Origin: a bacterium F11
GTDB lineage: Bacteria; Elusimicrobiota; Elusimicrobia; F11
Assembly: GCA_002176905.1 (NCBI GenBank)
Contig: MSYE01000226.1
Coordinates: forward strand, 1-62,223
Length of the DNA stretch: 62,223 nt
Direction of reading: 5' to 3'
Shown: positions 1 to 9,038 of the stretch, one piece after another
Layout: each line of letters opens with the position of its first letter
How positions within the stretch are numbered: position 1 is the stretch's first letter
Notes under the pieces: generated by a model
What the model saw: only the letters and a program-made list of their open reading frames with translations
What the model was told of the DNA's origin: nothing
The model's database searches: none
Made by a program: the position numbers and the translations under genes

Positions 1-1290
1 TTCCAAAGCGGTCAAGAATTGGGAGGACGATTAAAAGAGGGAAAATGGAAACTTAATGGATTGTCCGCTTTTCCCAATGGAGATTTCCTGCTGACCGCGG
101 AGATGGGTTCCCATCTGGAGACCTTCATTCTTCCATGGGATCATGGTGATGATACCCCAGGAAAACCCATTTTGGTTTTAAACGGAACAAAGGAAATCAA
201 GGGGCTTTCCATCCCAAAAGGGACTAAGTTAAATTTAAAAAGACATCCAACTCTTGATACAGCAAACGGCCAAATTTATTTAAGTGTTGAAATCCAAGGT
301 ACAAAACAGTCCGCTGTTTACTCTCAAATTGTCGTTCTTCCTTTGGATAAAGACAAACTGGCGAACGGTCAAATTGAGGTGATCAGTGAACCACTGGATC
401 CCACACCGACGGTTAATGTGACGACCTCCGATCCAGCAACCACAGTGACGTCTTCACCCAGTACAGGGACGAGTGATCCCTCATCAGCTTCTGCCACACA
501 GAACTTGGCTCAAGGACTTACATTGGCAACAATGCAGCGTTTATTGGATTCCCCGATTTCGGTTACAGATCAGAAGATCTTGGCTCAAGCTCTTGCAAGG
601 ATGTGGCCCAATGGATCCCAAGGTATTGAGCACAATTTGGGTCACTTGAAATTGTTGGATCGTCCTGATTTTGATTTGGTCCGGTTCCAGAGAGATTTGG
701 AGCGGTATGGATCACTTGAGTGGAGTGGAGATGATATTCCTCTTATCACGATTCAAGATGCGGCCACCGCTGTTGTGACATCGGATATTCGTACACCGGT
801 TTCGATTCCAACGGTGGATGTGGAAATTGTTCCGGTCCCGGCGCATCTTGAAAGGAAAGATTTGGATGTGTTGGTCAATCCCGCCCTTAAAGGGAAGGCC
901 AAGCGAGTCATTTTTGTGGTAAGTCCAGGTAAAAATCGGCTTAAGATGATGAACGAGTTACAAACCCGGGCTGCCAACAAACGTCATGTTAAGGTGATCG
1001 CGGATGACTTCAATTCCTTTGAACGGTCCAAAGAAGGCGTGTTTGATACGTTAGATCTCGCACAACTGGATCTCTTGCTTACCACCATCGGTGTCTTTCG
1101 CGGTTCCACCTCCACCCGCATCCGTTTGTGGCATGGCTTGGTTCGAAAAACCGACCTTAATCCTCATTCCCGACTGAGAGATGCCATCTTCCAACTGGTC
1201 AAACCCGGCAGCACCCACCTCACCCTCAATTTCAACCGCCTCACCACCATAGGCCACCTCACCCACCGCCTCTTCCGCCGCCAAGCGTAA
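1..1290 (+). CDS. C-terminal part of an unknown, probably exported protein (5' end outside window)
   Basis: The reading frame is open from the first base, so the gene begins upstream; the first internal start-like codon (TTG, 19) is probably not the real start. About 430 residues are visible. The first ~120 read like a beta-rich region. A Thr/Ser/Pro/Asp-rich linker follows (roughly residues 130-165), then a more polar region ending in a basic tail with HRLFRR. Linkers of this kind are common in exported or surface proteins. I recognise no family. A GC-rich palindrome fragment follows the stop codon directly. Confidence 0.6.
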   Translation, partial: FQSGQELGGRLKEGKWKLNGLSAFPNGDFLLTAEMGSHLETFILPWDHGDDTPGKPILVLNGTKEIKGLSIPKGTKLNLKRHPTLDTANGQIYLSVEIQGTKQSAVYSQIVVLPLDKDKLANGQIEVISEPLDPTPTVNVTTSDPATTVTSSPSTGTSDPSSASATQNLAQGLTLATMQRLLDSPISVTDQKILAQALARMWPNGSQGIEHNLGHLKLLDRPDFDLVRFQRDLERYGSLEWSGDDIPLITIQDAATAVVTSDIRTPVSIPTVDVEIVPVPAHLERKDLDVLVNPALKGKAKRVIFVVSPGKNRLKMMNELQTRAANKRHVKVIADDFNSFERSKEGVFDTLDLAQLDLLLTTIGVFRGSTSTRIRLWHGLVRKTDLNPHSRLRDAIFQLVKPGSTHLTLNFNRLTTIGHLTHRLFRRQA

Positions 1291-1294
1291 CAAT

Positions 1295-1328
1295 CGCTCA
1301 CGCTTTCGCGCTCGCGCATGCGATTAAT
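1295..1328. repeat. Half copy of a GC-rich palindromic repeat (CGCTCACGCT family)
   Basis: Bases 1295-1315 match the left arm of the large palindrome at 8953-9017 in 19 of 21 positions. The sequence then continues into GCATGCGATTAATC, which also echoes the centre of that palindrome. It looks like a truncated copy of the same intergenic element, sitting just after the stop codon of the preceding gene. Confidence 0.6.
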
Positions 1329-1383
1329 CAGGTGTGACCGAAGTCTCATTTACAGAAGGTCTTTTTTGGGTCATATTCGATTT

Positions 1384-1731
1384 ATGACAAAATACGTCTG
1401 GGTTTGGAAAGTCATACTGATCGTGAGCCTTGTTCTGATGTGGGGGGTTATTGTTACCTCAATGAGCGGGGCCCAAGAGACGAGAAAACCTGGGTTTATG
1501 GCCATCACGTTCCATGATTGGGAACCGGACCAAAACGAATTGCGGTTCCAGAACGAAAAAACGGAAAAAGGGGACTATAAGATTCACAATATGCTTCCGG
1601 GTTCCCAGACCAAACACAATCCCCCTACCACCCGCCGTGTTTATAAGAAGCGTAAATCCAAGGTGCTAACCTACGATCAAATCCGGGAATCCATCCGCGA
1701 AGAAGCCTGGGCCACCTTTAACCAACCCTGA
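1384..1731 (+). CDS. Small exported or membrane-anchored hypothetical protein
   Basis: 115 residues from the ATG at 1384; a frame from 1318 would add 22 residues rich in Arg that fit no signal-peptide pattern, so 1384 is preferred. The N-terminus has a short basic stretch, one hydrophobic segment (about residues 10-28) and an SGAQ sequence that could be a signal-peptidase site. The mature part is polar, with a Pro/Arg/Lys-rich middle (PPTTRRVYKKRKSK). No family recognised. It stands alone between the unknown gene upstream and argG. Confidence 0.55.
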   Translation: MTKYVWVWKVILIVSLVLMWGVIVTSMSGAQETRKPGFMAITFHDWEPDQNELRFQNEKTEKGDYKIHNMLPGSQTKHNPPTTRRVYKKRKSKVLTYDQIRESIREEAWATFNQP

Positions 1732-1876
1732 AAAGACGCACCCCTCCCCTGGCTGAAATCCTTAAAAATTGGTAATTTTGTAAGGTTTTAGAAGGATCTG
1801 CGTCCTGTTGTCATCTCGGTATGTTGTTAAGCCGTGATCGTAAATTTTAAATGGAAGCAGCCTTCAATTGAAAACG

Positions 1877-1905
1877 ATTCCGGCTTGAAGCATGCCGGAA
1901 TGACG
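1877..1905. repeat. ATTCCGGC...GCCGGAAT palindromic repeat upstream of argG
   Basis: Inverted arms ATTCCGGC (1877-1884) and GCCGGAAT (1894-1901) followed by GACGG. The same arms occur at 60797-60822 and, in longer related form, at 54165-54290, 59145-59335 and 61646-61683. The copy ends about 12 bases before the argG start codon, so it lies in the leader of the arg operon. Confidence 0.7.
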
Positions 1906-1916
1906 GAAATAGGAAA

Positions 1917-3134
1917 ATGAAAAATTCTAATCCCCATAGTCCCAAAAAAATTGTCCTTGCCTATTCGGGTGGGCTGGATACTTCTGTTATTTTGTCCTGG
2001 CTCAAAGAAACCTATCAGGCAGAGGTGGTGGCCTGTTATATTGGATTGGGTCAAAAGGAAAATATTCCCGCCATTCGGAAAAAAGCGTTTCGAACTGGAG
2101 CGTCGGCTTTCTTTGCGCCGGACGTTAAAAAAGAATTTGTTACGGACTATATCTGGCCCGCGCTTCAAGCCCAGGCGGTATACGAAGAAACCTATTTGCT
2201 CGGGACGTCCTTGGCCCGTCCTCTTATTGCCAAAAAATTGGTCGAGGTGGCCCGACGCGTAAAAGCCGATGCGGTGTCTCATGGAGCAACCGGCAAAGGC
2301 AATGATCAGGTTCGTTTTGAGTTGGGTTTTGCTGCCCTCGCCCCTGATCTTCAAGTAATTGCTCCTTGGCGGATATGGGATTTTAAAGGACGCGAAGATC
2401 TTTTGGATTATGCGCAAAGTCGCGGAATCCCTGTTCCTGTTTCAAAAAAACGGCCTTATTCCAGTGATGAGAACCTATGGCATATCTCTCATGAAGGAGG
2501 GATATTGGAAGAATTGGAGAAACCGGTTCCGGATGATGTGTATCAGTGGACGGTGTCTCCTCAAAAAGCACCCTCCCGCCCGGCCGATGTCGATATTCAA
2601 TTTGAAAAAGGAATTCCGGTTGGTTTGAACGGAAAGAAAAAATCCCCGGTGGATATGGTGCTGATGCTCAACAAAATCGGAGGAAAACATGCCATTGGTC
2701 GGGTTGATTTGGTTGAGAACCGGTTGGTTGGACTGAAATCTCGGGGAATTTATGAATGTCCTGGTGCCACGCTTCTTTATGCGGCGCATCGGGAACTGGA
2801 ATCCATTACGCTTGATCGAGGGATCCTTCATTTTAAGTCACAGTTGGGTCCGCAATTGGGTGAGTTGGCATATAACGGGCAGTGGTTTAGCCCGCTTCGA
2901 ACCTCCTTGCAAGCTTTTGTATCCAAAACCCAACAACATGTGACCGGGAGGGTAAAACTGCGTATGTATAAAGGAAATCTGATGATCATGGCCCGTCAGG
3001 CCAAGAAATCGCTTTATTCTCAAGATTGGGTGACCTTTGAGGCGGACTCACTATATGATCAGTCTGATGCCACGGGTTTTATCAATCTTTACGGATTGCC
3101 CTTAAAAATGGAGGCGCTGCTGCGCAAGTCATGA
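1917..3134 (+). CDS. argG: Argininosuccinate synthase
   Basis: Joins citrulline and aspartate with ATP to give argininosuccinate, the penultimate step of arginine synthesis; cytosolic. 405 residues, normal for the family. The N-type ATP pyrophosphatase loop AYSGGLDTS is at residues 15-23, and the citrulline/ATP-binding stretch HGATGKGNDQVRFE at 122-135. The SYSSDENLW-type motif is present as PYSSDENLW. The TGA stop overlaps the argH ATG (ATGA), so the two are translationally coupled. No ArgR site was recognised upstream, only a palindromic repeat. Confidence 0.97.
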   Translation: MKNSNPHSPKKIVLAYSGGLDTSVILSWLKETYQAEVVACYIGLGQKENIPAIRKKAFRTGASAFFAPDVKKEFVTDYIWPALQAQAVYEETYLLGTSLARPLIAKKLVEVARRVKADAVSHGATGKGNDQVRFELGFAALAPDLQVIAPWRIWDFKGREDLLDYAQSRGIPVPVSKKRPYSSDENLWHISHEGGILEELEKPVPDDVYQWTVSPQKAPSRPADVDIQFEKGIPVGLNGKKKSPVDMVLMLNKIGGKHAIGRVDLVENRLVGLKSRGIYECPGATLLYAAHRELESITLDRGILHFKSQLGPQLGELAYNGQWFSPLRTSLQAFVSKTQQHVTGRVKLRMYKGNLMIMARQAKKSLYSQDWVTFEADSLYDQSDATGFINLYGLPLKMEALLRKS

Positions 3135-4465
3135 AATCTTCACTCACTGATTCTTTTGTTTCTTCATTTTCCTTTGATCTAAGGCTGGCGCCTTATGATA
3201 TTGAAGGCTCCTTGGCCCATGTCACCATGTTGGGGCGAAAGGGAATACTTCCTGAGGAGGCGGTGAAGAAAATTCTTCAAGGACTCAAATCCATTTTGGG
3301 TGATGTCAAAAAAGGAAAAGGAATTCCTCCGGCCGAAGACATCCATTTTGCCATTGAAAAAGAACTGATTCGTCGGGTTGGATCTGCTGGGAAAATGATG
3401 CACACCGCTCGCAGTCGCAACGATCAAGTGATAACAGATCTTTGTCTTTATTTGCGGGATCACATCAACCAAATATCAACAGACATCAAACAGGTCCAAC
3501 GATCTTTGATTTTGGTGGCCGAAGCCAATCGGTCGGTGGTGATGCCGGGTTTTACACATCTTCAACATGCCCAACCAATTCTATTTTCTCATCATCTTTT
3601 GGCCTATGCTTGGATGTTGGAGCGAGATAAGGAGCGCTTGAAAGACACCCTAAAACGCTTAGAAATTATGCCGTTGGGATCAGCTGCATTGGCTGGGACC
3701 TCTTTTCCTATTGATCGCCTGATGACGGCCAAGTTGCTCAAATTTAAAGGGATCAGTGAGAATTCCATTGATGCCACCTCCAGCCGGGATGGCGTAATTG
3801 AATTTGTATCCACGGTTGCCATTGTAATGACCCATTTGTCGCGGTTGGCGGAGGATCTCATTATATGGTCGAGCTCAGAATTCTCTTTTGTTCAGTTGGG
3901 GGTGGTGTATACAACTGGGTCGTCTATCATGCCCCAAAAGAAAAATCCCGACATGGCCGAGTTGGTTCGGGGAAAAACCGGACGGGTTGTGGGAAACTTG
4001 ATGGCGCTCTTAACCCTGGTCAAGGGGACCCCCTTGGCTTATAACCGCGATCTCCAAGAAGACAAACCACCTCTTTTTGATGCGGTGGACACGGTCCGTG
4101 ATTGTCTGGGAATTATGGCAGGGATGATCAAATCAATGAAAATAAACAAGGCCACCATGAAGTTGTGGTGTCAAACGGGATTTCTTGAGGCCACGGAGGT
4201 GGCGGATTATCTCGCCAAACGGGGTGTTCCCTTTCGTTCTGCTCATGGGACGGTTCAGAAATTGGTCACCTATTGTGAGTCCAAAGGGAAACGGTTGGAA
4301 CAGTTAACGCTTCAACAATTTAAAAAATATCATTCGCGCTTTGATAAGGATGTTTTCTCCATTTTAAAACCCGAACGGGCGGTGGAAGCCAAAACATCGT
4401 ACGGAGGAACCTCTCCTCAGAGTCTTCGCACTCAGCTTGGCAAGTTGCGACGACTGACAAAATGA
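3131..4465 (+). CDS. argH: Argininosuccinate lyase
   Basis: Splits argininosuccinate into arginine and fumarate, the last step of arginine synthesis. 444 residues of the fumarase/aspartase superfamily, with the signature GSSIMPQKKNPD at about residue 263 and TARSRNDQ near 93. Typical ArgH proteins begin with a WGGRF motif; this one begins directly at SLTDSFVSSFSFD and nothing upstream in frame supplies it, so the N-terminus is slightly short. It overlaps argG by 4 bases, and its own stop overlaps the next start codon by 4 bases. Confidence 0.96.
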   Translation: MKSSLTDSFVSSFSFDLRLAPYDIEGSLAHVTMLGRKGILPEEAVKKILQGLKSILGDVKKGKGIPPAEDIHFAIEKELIRRVGSAGKMMHTARSRNDQVITDLCLYLRDHINQISTDIKQVQRSLILVAEANRSVVMPGFTHLQHAQPILFSHHLLAYAWMLERDKERLKDTLKRLEIMPLGSAALAGTSFPIDRLMTAKLLKFKGISENSIDATSSRDGVIEFVSTVAIVMTHLSRLAEDLIIWSSSEFSFVQLGVVYTTGSSIMPQKKNPDMAELVRGKTGRVVGNLMALLTLVKGTPLAYNRDLQEDKPPLFDAVDTVRDCLGIMAGMIKSMKINKATMKLWCQTGFLEATEVADYLAKRGVPFRSAHGTVQKLVTYCESKGKRLEQLTLQQFKKYHSRFDKDVFSILKPERAVEAKTSYGGTSPQSLRTQLGKLRRLTK

Positions 4466-5784
4466 AGGGTTTATTAATTCTGTTTTTTTCTCTCTTCGTG
4501 TTGAACCAACACGGGCAAGCGGGTCCCACAGTTCCCTCTCCAGAAACATTTCGGTTGGAATCGGCTCTTGATCGCGCTTACAAAAACAATCCCAAACTGA
4601 TTACCGCACAAAAAGAGATGATGATTGCCAAGGCCCAGGTCTCACAGGCCAAGTCTCTTTTTTATCCCAAGATCAATCTGAACTTCAATTATGCGCGGTA
4701 TCGGAATGAAACGTTGGGGGTTGTCTCTCCCGAATTGGGAGGATTTATTCTGGAAGCCCCCATTACCACCCCTGATGGGATTCGATCCAATCCACTCTCA
4801 GAGAATCTTCTTTTGGGTCGCGTTGGTTTTCAACAAACCTTGTTTGCCGGGGGACGCATAAAGAACACGTACAAATTGTCTCAGGCCAATATCAAGCGGG
4901 CTGAGAACGCCTATGAAACGGAAAAAAAGGAAGTTCGGTACCAAACAAAAAAGCATTACTATACATTGTTTGCCCTCAGGCAAAAGATTTCTGTCATCAG
5001 TTCCCTGTTGGAGGAACTGGACACTTTACAATCAAGGAACTCCCAACAGCATGAAGCGTTGGCTTTTTACCAAGCCGAGGTTCAGTGGCAACGAAAGTTG
5101 GGTGAGCTTGAAACCAAAGAGAGAAAAGCTCTTCTGGAGTTTTTGGAGGTGACAGGTCTTCAGCTTTTCCGAAAGGTTGAATTGGATGGGGATCTGACGG
5201 TACCGGATCTGACCGATGATCTGCAATCTGTTATGACTTGGGCCAAACAAAATCGGGCCGAATTGAAGGAAACTCTTTTACAGGCGGAGGTCGATGAGCT
5301 TTCTGTTAATTTGTCGATGGCCGAACGGTATCCGGTCTTTAAGTTTGGGGGAAGTTATGAAGTTCGAAATGAAAAGTTGCCCTTGGAAGACACGAATTGG
5401 GCTGCAATTTTGACAATGAACATTCCGCTTTTTGATGGTTTTTCTAGTTTGGCACGAATTCGAGAGAGTCGATATCTTGCACAGAAAAATCGGTTGAAAC
5501 GGGGACAGCTTGAGGATCATATCGAAAAAGAAGTCCTTTCCGCTTATTCGGATTATGACCATTGGAAAGGGGAAACACAAAATCGTCAAATCAATCTCAA
5601 CCGATTGGAAAAAGTCCAGTCCCGTTACATTGGAAAAGGGAAAAAGCGAGTCGGGCGCAGTGAGCGGATTGAATACCTAAGGTGGTTGGGAGAGGCAAAA
5701 GAAAGTCTCATTCAGGGACAATTTGAATTGTGTTTGGCTTACAACAGATTGGAAAGAGTGGTGGGCCGAAGGATAAACGAGTGA
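4462..5784 (+). CDS. TolC-family outer membrane protein
   Basis: 440 residues. The signal peptide (MKGLLILFFSLFVL...QAG) is followed by the repeated coiled-coil plus beta-strand layout of outer-membrane efflux proteins: ALDRAYKNNPKLITAQ near the N-terminus and GVGFQQTLF / MNIPLFDGFSS strand segments. It should form the trimeric exit duct of a tripartite exporter or type I secretion system. No inner-membrane pump or fusion protein is adjacent; instead it sits between argH (4-base overlap) and a patatin gene (GTGA overlap), so it is translated as part of an arg operon. Confidence 0.88.
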   Translation: MKGLLILFFSLFVLNQHGQAGPTVPSPETFRLESALDRAYKNNPKLITAQKEMMIAKAQVSQAKSLFYPKINLNFNYARYRNETLGVVSPELGGFILEAPITTPDGIRSNPLSENLLLGRVGFQQTLFAGGRIKNTYKLSQANIKRAENAYETEKKEVRYQTKKHYYTLFALRQKISVISSLLEELDTLQSRNSQQHEALAFYQAEVQWQRKLGELETKERKALLEFLEVTGLQLFRKVELDGDLTVPDLTDDLQSVMTWAKQNRAELKETLLQAEVDELSVNLSMAERYPVFKFGGSYEVRNEKLPLEDTNWAAILTMNIPLFDGFSSLARIRESRYLAQKNRLKRGQLEDHIEKEVLSAYSDYDHWKGETQNRQINLNRLEKVQSRYIGKGKKRVGRSERIEYLRWLGEAKESLIQGQFELCLAYNRLERVVGRRINE

Positions 5785-6767
5785 AGAATCTTAAATACCA
5801 TTTTCAATTGTGGATGATACCCGCTTTGGTTCTGTTGGCGGGTTCCCTTTGGGCTCGGCCCATGGCACCGGAGAGTGTATCTTTGGATCGCCTCTCAACA
5901 GAAATTGTGTGGCAACAGGTTCACCAGTTAAAAGAGGGAGAGAGGCCACGCGTGGTTCTGGTTTTGGGTGGCGGTGGCGCCAGGGGCCTTTCTCATATTG
6001 GCGTGTTGCGCGTATTGGAAGAAGAGCGAATTCCCATTGATCAGATTGTGGGGATTTCTGTTGGCGCTCTATTGGGATCCTTGTACTCAGGGGGGGTTTC
6101 GGTTGATCAGTTGGAATCGATGGCCAATGAGATTGGATGGAACAAACTGACGGATTATTCCAAAGTGGGCGTCATGAAAATTCTTTTAACCGAGGAACTC
6201 TTATCAACCCGGAGAATGGAAGAGTATTTGGAACGCCATCTTGGGAAAAAATATTTTTCTGACCTAAACATTCCCTTCTCTTGTATTGCCACAGATATTC
6301 GCTCAGGAGATCGTGTTGTTTTTATTGAAGGACCGGTGGCATTGGCCGCCCGTGCGAGTGCCACCATTCCGGGATTGTTTCGTCCCGTGGAATACCGACA
6401 TCGGGCTCTTGTTGATGGGGGATTGACCGATGTTCTTCCAACCGATTTGGTGCCCAAAGACGATTGGACGGTTGTGGTGGGAATTCTGCCACGAACCGGG
6501 TTTGAAAATGAGGAAGTGTCCTCTGTTTTGACAACGTTGGTTCGGTCCATCGAGATTCAGAAAGAAGTGATGGTCGAAGAAAAGAAAAAATTGGCCGATT
6601 TTCTTATTGAACCCGATGTGGGATCGATTTCCATGATGGATTTGGCCAAAAACAAAGACGCCATTGAGGCCGGAACCCGCGAGACCAGACGACGGGCCCT
6701 GGATCTCAAGAAATTGATTATCAAGAAAATTATTCAACGCAAAGAGAGAAACATCGGTGAAAGATAG
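5781..6767 (+). CDS. Patatin-like phospholipase (NTE/RssA family), exported
   Basis: Start chosen at GTG 5781, which overlaps the upstream TGA and has a GAAGGA ribosome site 8 bases before it; the open frame extends upstream but gives no better start. 328 residues: signal peptide (residues 1-26), then the patatin domain with oxyanion loop GGGGARG, nucleophile Ser93 in GISVG, and catalytic Asp212 in DGG. The family hydrolyses acyl chains of phospholipids using a Ser-Asp dyad. The signal peptide puts it in the periplasm or outer membrane. The C-terminus is rich in Lys/Arg. Its neighbours are TolC-like and TPR proteins. Confidence 0.9.
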   Translation: MKNLKYHFQLWMIPALVLLAGSLWARPMAPESVSLDRLSTEIVWQQVHQLKEGERPRVVLVLGGGGARGLSHIGVLRVLEEERIPIDQIVGISVGALLGSLYSGGVSVDQLESMANEIGWNKLTDYSKVGVMKILLTEELLSTRRMEEYLERHLGKKYFSDLNIPFSCIATDIRSGDRVVFIEGPVALAARASATIPGLFRPVEYRHRALVDGGLTDVLPTDLVPKDDWTVVVGILPRTGFENEEVSSVLTTLVRSIEIQKEVMVEEKKKLADFLIEPDVGSISMMDLAKNKDAIEAGTRETRRRALDLKKLIIKKIIQRKERNIGER

Positions 6768-7662
6768 AATTGATATCCAGATCACAAAGAAATTGATTTT
6801 GGTGGGCCTGGTTTTTCTGTTGGTCCAACCGGTCACGGCGGCTTTGTTTTCGAGTAAAAAAACCGCTGAGAAAATTCGTGAGCGTATTGCCCAGCTTCCG
6901 GAAAATGGACGGTTGAGAACCAAATCCATTCTTTATTCTGATTTGGGAACCTTTTACTACAAGAATGGGGAATTTGAGGATGCTGCAGAGGCTTTTGAAA
7001 AATCGCTTCAATATAGACCCAATCGCTTTATGAAACGTCATATCTATCGGTTTTTGGGAAAGAGTTATGAATCGTATGGACGGCTTGATAAGTGTTTGGC
7101 TGCCTATGAACAGTCGGTATATTATGACCGTCGCAATTGGAAACGACACCGGGATTTGGCTCAGATTTATGAAAAGGTCCATCTATACGAGAATGCCATT
7201 GAGTCCTATCGTATTGCGATCAAGAGAAGTCACAAGGAGGGCTCGCTTTGTGTTTCTCTCGGTCGAACCTATCGAAAGATGGGGCTTTACAAAGAGGCTG
7301 AAGAAAATCTCCTCAAGGCTCAATCCCTTTCTCCACAAGATAAAACATTTTATCGTGAGCTTTCACTTGTGTATGAAGGAAAAAGTCAGTTTCAAAAAGC
7401 CTTGTTGACCTTTGAAAAAGTGATCTCCGAATCCTCTCCTGCGGAGGATTGGATTCGTTTTGTATATTTGTCCGTTTTGTCAGATAACAAAACCTTTGCC
7501 AATCAGGGGATGGACCAACTCCGCAAGAAAAAGGTCACAGAAGAGACATTGAATTTTTATGAAACACTGGCTCAATTAACCAATGGGACACTGGAAAATT
7601 TGTTCACTCAAAAAGAAACAGATCCCATGATTGAGCGGCTATTTACAGAGATTGTCCGTTAA
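6757..7662 (+). CDS. Exported TPR-repeat protein
   Basis: 301 residues from GTG 6757 (overlapping the patatin stop by 11 bases, with AGAGAG upstream). It has an N-terminal hydrophobic export signal (LILVGLVFLLVQPVTAALF). At least four consecutive tetratricopeptide repeats follow from about residue 55 to 240, such as YYKNGEFEDAAEAFEKSLQ and YEKVHLYENAIESYRIAI. TPR solenoids mediate protein contacts. Its place in a tight row with TolC-like and patatin genes suggests the three form one envelope module, possibly a scaffold for lipid turnover. That function is inference. Confidence 0.85.
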   Translation: MKDRIDIQITKKLILVGLVFLLVQPVTAALFSSKKTAEKIRERIAQLPENGRLRTKSILYSDLGTFYYKNGEFEDAAEAFEKSLQYRPNRFMKRHIYRFLGKSYESYGRLDKCLAAYEQSVYYDRRNWKRHRDLAQIYEKVHLYENAIESYRIAIKRSHKEGSLCVSLGRTYRKMGLYKEAEENLLKAQSLSPQDKTFYRELSLVYEGKSQFQKALLTFEKVISESSPAEDWIRFVYLSVLSDNKTFANQGMDQLRKKKVTEETLNFYETLAQLTNGTLENLFTQKETDPMIERLFTEIVR

Positions 7663-7676
7663 GGGTGTTAAAATCC

Positions 7677-8939
7677 ATGAAATCCCGTTATCAAAGTTAT
7701 AAACAACATCAATTTTGTGTTGAGGGGCTTGCTTTGGCGCGTATCGCCAAAGACGTCGGAACGCCTTTTTATGTGTATTCCCAGAGTGAGATTGAGGGTG
7801 CCTTTCTTTCTTATGATTCGGCTTTCGCAAAGGTTCCCCATGTCATTTGTTATGCACTAAAAGCCAATTCCAATTTGGCCATCGGTCGGGTTCTCTCTCG
7901 GTTGGGAGCCGGTGCTGATATTGTGTCTGGGGGTGAATTGAAAAGAGCCCTTAAGTCGGGTTTTTCTCCCAAACAGATTATCTTCTCAGGTGTTGCGAAA
8001 ACCAAAGATGAACTGGTGTTTGCTATCAAGAAAGGAATCCGGATCATCAATGTTGAATCCGAGGAAGAACTAAAATGCCTGAACGCTGTTGCCACTGAAT
8101 TAAAGAGGCAGGCTCCGTTTTCTTTGCGGGTGAATCCCGATGTTCGTGCGGGTGGTCATCCGCATATCAGCACGGGAACCCCAGATAACAAGTTTGGTGT
8201 TTTTCATAAACAAATCTTTCCTTTGTATCAATGGGCCGCACAACAGCGGTATCTTCAACCTTTGGGAATTCAATGTCACATAGGATCACAAATCACCAAT
8301 GTTGTTCCTTATAAGAAGGCATTGGAAGTGTTATTGGATTTGGTCTCGAGGCTTGAGAGAGTTGGTGTTCATTTGGAAATTATAGACCTTGGAGGGGGAT
8401 TGGGAATTGACTACAACAACGACAATCCTGATTCACCTCAGAAGTTGGCTAAAATTCTGTTGCCGGGTTTGCGGCAAAAAGGACTTACCTTATTTTTGGA
8501 GCCAGGGCGATCTCTTGTGGCCCAAGCAGGAATCTTGGTAACCAAGGTGTTGTATCGAAAGGATGCTGGTAGCAAACACTTTGTGATGGTGGATGCGGCC
8601 ATGAATGATTTGGCCAGACCGGCTCTTTATGATTCCTATCATGAAATTGTTCCTCTTTTTCAGCGGCCTGGGAAAAAATGTCAGGTTGATGTGGTGGGCC
8701 CGGTGTGTGAATCGGGTGATTATCTTGCCCGAAACCGTCCCATGGTGTTACCGGTGCAAGACGATATGTTGGCGGTTCTTTCCGCTGGCGCTTATGGATT
8801 TGCTATGAGTTCCCAATACAATTCCCGGCCGCGTGTTGCCGAAGTTTTGGTTTCAAAGAACGGTTATCAGGTTATCCGCCGAAGGGAAACATTTGAGGAT
8901 TTGGTAAGGGGAGAATCCATTCCCCGTGAGTTGAAGTAA
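7677..8939 (+). CDS. lysA: Diaminopimelate decarboxylase
   Basis: Decarboxylates meso-diaminopimelate to L-lysine with PLP. ATG 7677 is preferred (AAGGG 11 bases upstream); a GTG at 7665 would add four residues. 420 residues of the alanine-racemase-fold decarboxylase family. PLP lysine is Lys62 in YALKANSN. HIGSQ, the phosphate-binding GGGLGIDY and the CESGD motif with the catalytic Cys are all present. It follows the TPR gene after 14 bases and is the first of five lysine/DAP genes, so the arg, envelope and dap blocks probably share a transcript. Confidence 0.96.
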   Translation: MKSRYQSYKQHQFCVEGLALARIAKDVGTPFYVYSQSEIEGAFLSYDSAFAKVPHVICYALKANSNLAIGRVLSRLGAGADIVSGGELKRALKSGFSPKQIIFSGVAKTKDELVFAIKKGIRIINVESEEELKCLNAVATELKRQAPFSLRVNPDVRAGGHPHISTGTPDNKFGVFHKQIFPLYQWAAQQRYLQPLGIQCHIGSQITNVVPYKKALEVLLDLVSRLERVGVHLEIIDLGGGLGIDYNNDNPDSPQKLAKILLPGLRQKGLTLFLEPGRSLVAQAGILVTKVLYRKDAGSKHFVMVDAAMNDLARPALYDSYHEIVPLFQRPGKKCQVDVVGPVCESGDYLARNRPMVLPVQDDMLAVLSAGAYGFAMSSQYNSRPRVAEVLVSKNGYQVIRRRETFEDLVRGESIPRELK

Positions 8940-8944
8940 TCGCA

Positions 8945-9030
8945 ATCACTTACGCTCACGCTGACGCGCTCGCATTCGATCATTAATTAATCGATCGCGA
9001 GCGCGTTAGCGTGAGCGAATGCGACTAAGA
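8945..9030. repeat. Large GC-rich palindrome between lysA and dapF
   Basis: Arms at 8953-8973 and 8997-9017 are complementary in 20 of 21 positions and flank an AT-rich centre (ATTAATTAAT-like). Transcribed, this gives a very stable hairpin. It could stabilise the upstream mRNA, attenuate dapF, or be a REP-like mobile palindrome; the half copy at 1295-1328 supports the last. It ends about 20 bases before the dapF start and leaves its GGAG ribosome site free. Confidence 0.8.
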
Positions 9031-9038
9031 GGAGAAGA

